Below the pieces are notes generated by a model. The model did no database searches. It had not been told where the DNA came from and worked only from the letters and a program-made list of their open reading frames with translations. Made by a program: the position numbers and the translations under genes. From Stanieria cyanosphaera PCC 7437 (lineage in GTDB: Bacteria > Cyanobacteriota > Cyanobacteriia > Cyanobacteriales > Xenococcaceae), in assembly GCF_000317575.1 (NCBI RefSeq), contig NC_019748.1, positions 1,814,001-1,878,000 of the forward strand: a stretch of DNA of 64,000 nt, written 5' to 3'. Positions 57,886-64,000 of the stretch are shown in pieces. The stretch's first letter is position 1, and the number at the start of each line of letters is the position of its first letter.

Positions 57886-58120
57886 ATGCAACCAGGCTTT
57901 TTTATTTCAACCAATTATTCGTACTTGATATAAGCCCCCTCATGAACATAAAGGACAAAAAAACAAAGTTATCACTGACAACAATCGATCCGATCAGTTT
58001 TTCCCAGAAGAGAGAAACAAAAATCTCTCCATCGAAATTCCTGCCGAACAATCTCCCAGATTTACTGAGAAAATTCTTTCTGGATACTAGCCGATGGGAG
58101 AAATCCAGCTTCGCAGTCGA

Positions 58121-58333
58121 ATGTTTAGAGGCTTAGCTGGTGGAAGAATGCCTTGGTGAGTTCTCATTTCAGGCTGGAGCTTGTTTGGCGGTATTTTTTG
58201 GCTGCTGCGTGTCGCAGTCAACTGATCATCGGTTATGGCGTGGATTTATGTAGCGATCGCAGGAATTCCACTCTTCATTTTGTGGAAAGGGATAAAAGCT
58301 AAGCTTTCAAGCAAAAGACGCAGGAGGCTATAG
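58121..58333 (+). pseudogene. Small membrane protein gene interrupted by two TGA codons
   Basis: One frame reads MFRGLAGGRMPW-stop-VLI, ISGWSLFGGIFWLLRVAVN, stop, SSV, MAWIYVAIAGIPLFILWKG, then a Lys/Arg-rich end and TAG. The two hydrophobic segments and the basic tail make a coherent 70-residue two-helix protein apart from the two TGA stops. The last 32 codons (from 58235) could be translated alone. No homologue is recognised. Confidence 0.4.
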
Positions 58334-58443
58334 CAAACAATTGCTTATTTGTCGTCATACCCAGTCCCTTTAATGAATGACTAACGAAAATTCCCCCTCT
58401 CGAGACGACAAGCCAGATTGAATGGGATTAGATAGAGAAGTCT

Positions 58444-58462
58444 TTTCATATCAGTTTCATAT
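58444..58462 (+). promoter_or_regulatory. Direct-repeat regulatory site 4 (island motif)
   Basis: TTTCATAT-CAG-TTTCATAT, followed by TTTTTTGTTTTACGCTAAAG. It is 108 nt upstream of the aldo-keto reductase start remnant and thus of the SDR-HdeD-glucosidase row. The left flank (GATTGAATGGGATTAGATAG) resembles the sequence before site 3, so the two sites share more than the core. Confidence 0.78.
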
Positions 58463-58570
58463 TTTTTTGTTTTACGCTAAAGAACAATATTTCAAGCAAG
58501 AATGTCTGCGTTAGCTATTTTAGCTGCTTAAGATATGGGTAAAGACAATAAAAATATTTAATTATTTCTT

Positions 58571-58627
58571 ATGCAATACACTCAACTTGGAAAAACAACT
58601 CTCAATGTTTCAAAAGTTTGTTTGGCA
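58571..58627 (+). pseudogene. Aldo-keto reductase 5' remnant
   Basis: The ATG at 58571 opens MQYTQLGKTTLNVSKVCL, matching the typical aldo-keto reductase start (M-x-Y-x-x-L-G-x-T-x-L-x-V-S-x-x-C-L-G). The frame is then joined to SDR sequence and stops after 27 codons. The rest of the gene is deleted. Confidence 0.65.
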
Positions 58628-58634
58628 AAACACC

Positions 58635-59418
58635 ATGAGAAATTTGAAAGGTAAAAATGGATTGATTACCGGAGCGAGTTCTGGGATTGGACAGGCGATC
58701 GCCATCCGTCTTGCTCGAGAAGGTTGTAATATTGCGATTAGCTACCGCAAAAATGCTGAAGAAGCAAAACGCACCGAAGAAATCGTACTGCAATATGCTC
58801 GTGAATCGGGTAAAGCAAGTAATGTGCAGACTCTCATCGTACAGGGAGATGCTGCGAAAGAAGAAGACATTAAATTTGGCAGCCTGGATATTCTGATTAA
58901 CAGTGCCAGAATTCAACTAGAATCGCCCTCCCACGAAATTACAACCGATAAATTCGATCAAGTCATCGCCGTAAATCTCCGAGGTGCTTATCTTTATGCG
59001 CGAGAAACCATCAAGCATAATGTTGGCACAAAAGCGTTTCGGTGTAATTATCAATATTTCCAGCGTTCACGAAATCATTCCTCGCCCGATGTATCTCAGC
59101 TACTCTATCAGCAAAGGAGGAATGGGCAATTTGACTAAAACTCTAGCGTTGGAATATGCCAATCGAGGAATTAGAGTCAATGGGATCGGCCTCGGAGTCA
59201 CCATCACCCCCATCAGTGAAAACTGGACAGAGGAGCTAGAGAAAAAGGCGCTGGTTGAAAGTCATATTCCAATGGGGCGAGCAGGAACTTCTGAGGAAAT
59301 GGCGATGGCGGTTGCTTTTTTAGTATCTGACGAAGCTGCCTACATCACCGGACAAACCCTGTTCATCGATGGAGGGCTGACCCTCTATGCTGACTTCCGA
59401 GAAGCATGGTCGGCATAG
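58635..59418 (+). pseudogene. Frameshifted short-chain dehydrogenase (glucose 1-dehydrogenase-like)
   Basis: Two overlapping frames together make one SDR. Frame 1 (from ATG 58635) has the cofactor motif GLITGASSGIGQAIAIRLA and DILINSARIQLES, where the expected NNAG is changed to NSAR. About ten residues are missing before KFGSLD. A frameshift near 59015-59025 then moves to frame 2 (ends 59418), which holds GVIINISSVHE, the catalytic YLSYSISKGG, and the C-terminal ITGQTLFIDGGLTLY. With a frameshift, an internal deletion and an altered NAG motif, the gene is very likely dead. Confidence 0.85.
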
Positions 59419-59464
59419 GATGTACAAATCAAATACAAGATAAATCCTTGTCGGAGCAACTATT

Positions 59465-60028
59465 ATGAGTACTGAAATGTTTAATCGGGAAATAAACCGA
59501 GGTTTGGGCTGGTTGGTCGCCCTAGGCGTCTTGATGATTTTGCTGGGCATTGCTGTAATTGTAGAACCCTTCATTGCAACAATCGCCGTCGCCCGTATCC
59601 TTTCCTGGACTCTTTTATTTGCTGGTATTGTCCGAACGGTTCATGCTCTTCAGTCCCGCCAACAACGAGGCTTTTGGTTAAAGCTATTAGTAGGAATTTT
59701 CTACGTAATTGCCGGTATTTTGTTACTTAGCAACGTCTTTGGGGCTGCTCTCACCCTTACCCTAGCCTTTGGAGGGGTCATCCTAGCTCAGGGCATTCTT
59801 GAAGTGATTGCAGCATTCAAAGTTCGACCAGAACTCAACTGGGGTTGGATGCTGTTGAGCGGCATCATCGCGATTATTTTAGGAATTTTTATTTTGTACC
59901 AGTGGCCCTTTAATGCCATCTGGTTAATAGGACTTTTTACGGGGATTAGTTTCATCTTGTCAGGAATTTGGATGATTGTCTTTCCCTTGGCAATTCTTAG
60001 CCATTTATCAAGAACGACATTGCCCTGA
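59465..60028 (+). CDS. HdeD family acid-resistance membrane protein
   Basis: The 187-residue protein has about six transmembrane helices in three hairpins (about 17-37, 42-62, 73-93, 97-116, 127-147 and 153-178), with the duplicated G-W-x-L/M-L-x-G-I pattern (GLGWLVALGVLMILLGIAVI; GWMLLSGIIAIILGIFILY) of DUF308/HdeD proteins. In E. coli HdeD is in the acid fitness island. TCGGAG precedes the ATG. It is 48 nt upstream of the glucosidase gene. An N-terminal fragment of a second copy is at 42009. Confidence 0.88.
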   Translation: MSTEMFNREINRGLGWLVALGVLMILLGIAVIVEPFIATIAVARILSWTLLFAGIVRTVHALQSRQQRGFWLKLLVGIFYVIAGILLLSNVFGAALTLTLAFGGVILAQGILEVIAAFKVRPELNWGWMLLSGIIAIILGIFILYQWPFNAIWLIGLFTGISFILSGIWMIVFPLAILSHLSRTTLP

Positions 60029-60076
60029 AATCCCCAAACACATCAGCCAAATTAACTAATATTGCAGGAGACATCT

Positions 60077-62836
60077 ATGACTGCGGAAGAACGACGGCTC
60101 GAACAAAACCGCACTGGCAAAGTCAATTGGTATAAATGGGGACCCTATCTGAGTGAGCGGCAGTGGGGCACGGTGCGCGAAGATTACAGTTCTGATGGGA
60201 ATGCCTGGAATTATTTCCCCCACGACCACGCGCGATCGCGAGCATATCGCTGGGGAGAAGACGGACTAGGCGGTATCACTGACGACCACAACCTGCTCTG
60301 CTTTGCGCTGGCACTATGGAATGGCAAAGATCCCATCCTCAAAGAACGGTTGTTCGGATTGACCAATGGTGAAGGCAACCACGGTGAGGATGTCAAAGAG
60401 TACTACTTCTACCTCGATAGTACGCCTACCCACTCCTACATGAAGTACCTCTACAAATACCCCCAAAAAGAGTTTCCTTATATCGATCTGGTCGAAACTA
60501 ATCGCAACCGTAACCGTTATGAACTGGAATACGAGCTGTTAGATACGGGCATTTTTGATGACGATCGCTACTTTGATGTGTTTGTAGAATACGCCAAAGC
60601 AGATGCCGAAGATATTTTGATTAAAATTAACATTGCCAACCGAGGACCCGAAGCGGCTCCGATTGATGTATTACCCACTCTTTGGTTTCGCAATACTTGG
60701 TCTTGGTCAGACAGTGGCTCTAAACCTGTACTAACAAAATTTGAGGGCACTGGAAATAGCGTTATTCAAGCCCAAATTACGAATGACTTACTGAGACAGT
60801 ATGTGAGTGAATATTACTTTTATTGTGATGGGGTCGTTCCGCTCTTGTTCGCGGAAAATGAAACCAACAATGAAAGGTTGTTTGGTTCTTCTAATTCCAC
60901 TCCCTATGTGAAAGACAGCATTAACAATTACATCGTGGACGGACAGAAGAATGCCATTAATCCTTATAATGTTGGCACAAAAGTTACGCCCCATTACCAA
61001 CTTACAGTTGGATCTGGAGAAACTAAGACGATTCGATTGCGCTTGAGCAAACAGTCTCCGACTCAGTTAGAAGAGCCATTTGGTCAATTCGAGCAAATAT
61101 TTGCGACTCGTCTTCAGGAAGCGGATGAGTTTTATGAGACAGTGATTCCACCATCTGTTCTGGTAGATAATGATCGCACCAACGTCATGCGACAAGCCCT
61201 AGCTGGGATGATGTGGACGAAACAATACTTTTACTACGACTTGGATCTATGGCTGAGGGAGCGTGGCGTTACTCCTTGGACAATGACAGACCAGAAGAGG
61301 CACGTGCGAAACAGCGATTGGTTTCATATGCATAACGACGATATCGTTTCCATGCCGGACAAGTGGGAATATCCCTGGTACGCTGCCTGGGATCTAGCAT
61401 TCCATGTAATTCCCATTAGCCTGATCGATCCAGACTTTGCCAAAAAGCAACTGATGTTGATGTTGCAGGAAGATTACATCCATCCAAATGGTCAAATTCC
61501 TGCCTATGAATGGAATTTTGGCGATGTCAATCCGCCCGTACATGCTTGGGCTACCTGGGAAATTTATACCCGCGATCGCGCAGCGCCTCGCTGGGAGCGA
61601 GATCGCGAACGCAACAAGGGAGTTGGCGATATTGATTTCCTCAAATACGCCTTTTCTAAATTGCTGATCAACTTTACTTGGTGGGTCAACCGCAAAGATG
61701 AAGGCGGCAATAATTTGTTTCAAGGTGGCTTCCTGGGACTGGATAACATTGGTGTATTTGATCGCAGTTCTTCTTTGCCAACTGGAGGACATTTAGAACA
61801 GGCGGATGGTACCGCCTGGATGGTTTTCTTCAGTGAGCAGATGTTCCAGATTGCGATCGAGTTGGCAATTCACGATTCCCTCTACGAAGACTTTGCCATT
61901 AAGTTCTTTGAACATACCATGTGGATTGCCGGAGCGATGGATCGCATTGGCGAACAACATGACGAACTGTGGGACGAAGAGGATGGCTTTTTCTATGATG
62001 TATTGCGCTTACCAGATGGCAATTCCACTCGCTTAAAGGTGCGATCATTGGTGGGCTTGTTATCCCTGATGGCAGTGGCTGTCTTCCCCCGCGAAGCCTT
62101 CGACAAGCTGCCGCGCCTGAAGGAAGTGGCGCAAGAGTTCATTCAAAGGCATCCCGAACTGGCTCATAATGTTCACCTACCAATTCAGCCTGGACTCCGA
62201 GGACGGCTGATGCTGTCTATCTTGAACGAACAGAAGTTGCGCCGTATTCTACAAAGAATGCTAGATGAATCTGAGTTTCTCAGCGATTATGGCATTCGTT
62301 CTCTCTCGCGCTATCACCTCGACCATCCTTACTTTTTCTATCATGCAGGGCAGGAGTACAAAGTGGGATACGTTCCAGGTGATTCAACCTCAGGGATGTT
62401 TGGTGGCAATTCAAACTGGCGCGGTCCGATTTGGATGCCAATGAATATTTTGCTGTTAAAAGGGCTGCTGCAATTCTATAGCTACTATGGTGATGATTTT
62501 ACCGTGGAATATCCAACGGGGTCTGGCAAATATCTGACGCTGTATGAAATTGCCAATTGTATTAGCGAACGCATTGTCAGCATTTTTCTGAAGGATGAAT
62601 CTGGTCGTCGTCCATTATATGGCGGTGCTGAGAAGTTCCAGACCGACCCTCACTGGCGCGGTCTGATTCTGTTCTATGAATATTTCAACGGCGATAACGG
62701 GGCAGGAATTGGTGCTTCTCACCAAACCGGATGGACGGGTTGCGTCGCCCGAATCATCCAGGCTCTAGGCTACTTTACTCCAGAAATGATTTTAGATACT
62801 ATTACACCCGGAGAACTGGCAAAGTACCGAGTTTAG
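60077..62836 (+). CDS. GH63/MGH1-type glucosidase
   Basis: Starting at the ATG at 60077 (AGGAG 7 nt before) gives 919 residues; the in-frame TTG at 60062 is less likely. The N-terminal half is beta-sandwich-like (NWYKWGPYLSERQWGTVRED; YSSDGNAWNYFPHDHARSRA). The C-terminal half is an (alpha/alpha)6 barrel with WYAAWDLAFHVIPISLIDPD, IPAYEWNFGDVNPPVHAWAT and GGNSNWRGPIWMPMNILLLK. It matches large bacterial glucosidases of the GH63/mannosyl- or glucosylglycerate hydrolase clan. The substrate, possibly an alpha-glucoside or compatible solute, is inferred. No signal peptide. A 48-residue piece of a paralogue lies at 41774-41918. Confidence 0.85.
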   Translation: MTAEERRLEQNRTGKVNWYKWGPYLSERQWGTVREDYSSDGNAWNYFPHDHARSRAYRWGEDGLGGITDDHNLLCFALALWNGKDPILKERLFGLTNGEGNHGEDVKEYYFYLDSTPTHSYMKYLYKYPQKEFPYIDLVETNRNRNRYELEYELLDTGIFDDDRYFDVFVEYAKADAEDILIKINIANRGPEAAPIDVLPTLWFRNTWSWSDSGSKPVLTKFEGTGNSVIQAQITNDLLRQYVSEYYFYCDGVVPLLFAENETNNERLFGSSNSTPYVKDSINNYIVDGQKNAINPYNVGTKVTPHYQLTVGSGETKTIRLRLSKQSPTQLEEPFGQFEQIFATRLQEADEFYETVIPPSVLVDNDRTNVMRQALAGMMWTKQYFYYDLDLWLRERGVTPWTMTDQKRHVRNSDWFHMHNDDIVSMPDKWEYPWYAAWDLAFHVIPISLIDPDFAKKQLMLMLQEDYIHPNGQIPAYEWNFGDVNPPVHAWATWEIYTRDRAAPRWERDRERNKGVGDIDFLKYAFSKLLINFTWWVNRKDEGGNNLFQGGFLGLDNIGVFDRSSSLPTGGHLEQADGTAWMVFFSEQMFQIAIELAIHDSLYEDFAIKFFEHTMWIAGAMDRIGEQHDELWDEEDGFFYDVLRLPDGNSTRLKVRSLVGLLSLMAVAVFPREAFDKLPRLKEVAQEFIQRHPELAHNVHLPIQPGLRGRLMLSILNEQKLRRILQRMLDESEFLSDYGIRSLSRYHLDHPYFFYHAGQEYKVGYVPGDSTSGMFGGNSNWRGPIWMPMNILLLKGLLQFYSYYGDDFTVEYPTGSGKYLTLYEIANCISERIVSIFLKDESGRRPLYGGAEKFQTDPHWRGLILFYEYFNGDNGAGIGASHQTGWTGCVARIIQALGYFTPEMILDTITPGELAKYRV

Positions 62837-63004
62837 TAGCAAACAGTAGAGAAGAGGGTAGGAGGCACTGCATGAGGTGTCTCCTAATTTTTAATGCCAT
62901 TGATTCCTAAAGTCTACAATAATTATCTAGCTCCGCATTGAAATCCTTAATGAGCAGTACAATTTCAACCCTCGATTTGATACTTTCAATCAGCAATAAC
63001 AATA

Positions 63005-64000
63005 TTATTTATTAGCAAGAGCGTCGCTTGGTAACAAACCAACTTGAACATTTAAATTCATGGTTTGATCTTGACGATATAACGTTAAAGGTAAGCTTGC
63101 TCCAACTTGAGTTTTTTCTACTGTTTGTTGTACTTGATCGGCAGATTTAATCGGTTGATTATTAATCATAGTAATGACATCACCACCGCGTAAACCTGCT
63201 TGAGCAGCAGGAGAATTGGGCAACACTTCGATGATTAATACCCCTTCCCTATCGCCTAAATCTAGGTTTTGGGTGGTTTTAAGTTGTTGTTTGACTTCTG
63301 GAGTCAAAGAAGCCATGCGAATTCCTAAGAACGGATGATCTACTCTACCTTTAGCAATTAACTGTTCGGCAATGTTTCTAGCCGTATTAATCGGAATGGC
63401 AAAACCCAATCCTTGGGCGCGTTGAATAATGGCCGTATTAATTCCAATTACCTCACCATTGGCATTTAGTAGAGGGCCACCAGAATTACCAGGATTAATT
63501 GCTGCATCAGTTTGAATAAAATCAATTCGTTTATCGCCAACCCCAATTTGAGAACTACTACGTCCAGTAGCACTGACAATTCCAGTGGTAACTGTATTAT
63601 CTAAACCAAGAGGATTGCCAATTGCGATCGCCCATTCCCCAATTTGCAGATTATCAGAGTCGCCAAAAGTAACTGTAGGTAAATTTTCTGCTTCGATTTT
63701 GACTACACCCATATCTGTAATCGAGTCAATCCCCATTACTTTTCCTTGAAAAGTACGACCATCTTTAAGCACAACACTAACCGAGTCTGCGCCATCAACT
63801 ACATGGGAATTCGTCAGAATTATTCCGTCGGCACTAACAATAAAACCCGAACCAGTACCTCGTTCTACTTGTGTTTCAGGTATTTGTTCCAATTGAGAAC
63901 CAAAAAATCTACGGAAAAAAGGATCGTTAAAAGCTTCTGGTAATCGAGTTTCTACTGTGCGAGCAGAATCAATTCTTACTACCGCAGGGCCTACTTTATT
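63005..64000 (-). CDS. HtrA/Deg-type serine protease (5' end outside window)
   Basis: The frame is open to the right edge, beginning within [19 protein letters not shown], so the signal region is missing. The protease domain has His in [11 protein letters not shown], Asp in [11 protein letters not shown] and Ser in [14 protein letters not shown]. One PDZ domain follows ([20 protein letters not shown]). The single PDZ and sequence fit the cyanobacterial HhoA/HhoB/HtrA group, which degrades or refolds damaged periplasmic and thylakoid-lumen proteins. The paralogue cannot be chosen. Codon use is back to the AT-rich backbone type. Confidence 0.93.
   Translation of the reverse strand, partial: NKVGPAVVRIDSARTVETRLPEAFNDPFFRRFFGSQLEQIPETQVERGTGSGFIVSADGIILTNSHVVDGADSVSVVLKDGRTFQGKVMGIDSITDMGVVKIEAENLPTVTFGDSDNLQIGEWAIAIGNPLGLDNTVTTGIVSATGRSSSQIGVGDKRIDFIQTDAAINPGNSGGPLLNANGEVIGINTAIIQRAQGLGFAIPINTARNIAEQLIAKGRVDHPFLGIRMASLTPEVKQQLKTTQNLDLGDREGVLIIEVLPNSPAAQAGLRGGDVITMINNQPIKSADQVQQTVEKTQVGASLPLTLYRQDQTMNLNVQVGLLPSDALANK

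Noticed and set aside
57942-58136. 64-codon plus-strand ORF MNIKDKKTKLSL...
   Set aside because: No recognisable fold or RBS and located in a zone full of relics; kept only as a remark.

Overview
The window is from a cyanobacterium. It encodes PsbO, NblA, a GUN4-domain kinase, SigF and a mycosporine-like amino acid cluster, and the HIP1 octamer GCGATCGC recurs throughout. The backbone is AT-rich and uses AT-rich codons. No rRNA, tRNA or CRISPR array was seen. The genus cannot be fixed by eye; a low-GC coccoid or pleurocapsalean lineage is only a guess.

Positions 1-38 kb look like ordinary chromosome. In order they hold: the tail of an unidentified gene, a Crp/Fnr regulator, a prohibitin, a LysR regulator and the sulfate-binding protein SbpA; the cobaltochelatase CbiX behind a clear cobalamin riboswitch; an RluE-type pseudouridine synthase, a membrane GTPase and a transglutaminase-like protein; NblA, RibD, SigF and PsbO; a phosphohexomutase, RdgB, a ferredoxin/MBL protein and a DUF389 protein; mysC-mysB-mysA (UV sunscreen); a large hybrid histidine kinase and a response regulator; a ThiO-ThiG fusion; a Ser/Thr kinase with a GUN4 domain; DUF4079 and DUF1830 proteins; a cobalamin-binding-type radical SAM protein; a DICT/HD-GYP-like protein, a pentapeptide-repeat protein and a membrane protein. 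Short palindromic and heptamer repeats lie in several gaps.

From about 38.3 to 62.8 kb the character changes. GC content is higher, codon use differs, and broken genes are common. This accessory island carries: a membrane 4Fe-4S/cyclic-nucleotide-binding protein; DUF3611; an MFS exporter; a two-component system (OmpR-type regulator with HPt, 1251-aa sensor kinase, CheY-like regulator, degenerate receiver); DUF1269; proteobacterial-type arginine deiminase, cyanophycinase and an AstE/aspartoacylase-like hydrolase; a ClC chloride transporter; HdeD; and a GH63-type glucosidase. Relics include a COQ4-like gene, an HdeD/GH63 deletion chimera, an aldo-keto reductase start, a frameshifted SDR and a transposase piece. 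The right flank returns to backbone with an HtrA/Deg protease cut by the window end.

The most interesting observations are these. (1) Four intergenic copies of a TTTCATAT direct repeat with an 11-bp period all sit upstream of island transcription units and in matching orientation, which suggests one regulon, possibly run by the OmpR-type regulator in the island. (2) Arginine deiminase, cyanophycinase, ClC and HdeD together suggest a cyanophycin-fed, arginine-dependent acid or stress resistance module. (3) The ClC gene is flanked by 182-bp imperfect direct repeats made of the cyanophycinase/hydrolase junction, a footprint of its insertion. (4) A deleted second copy of the HdeD-GH63 pair lies in inverted orientation near the other end of the island.
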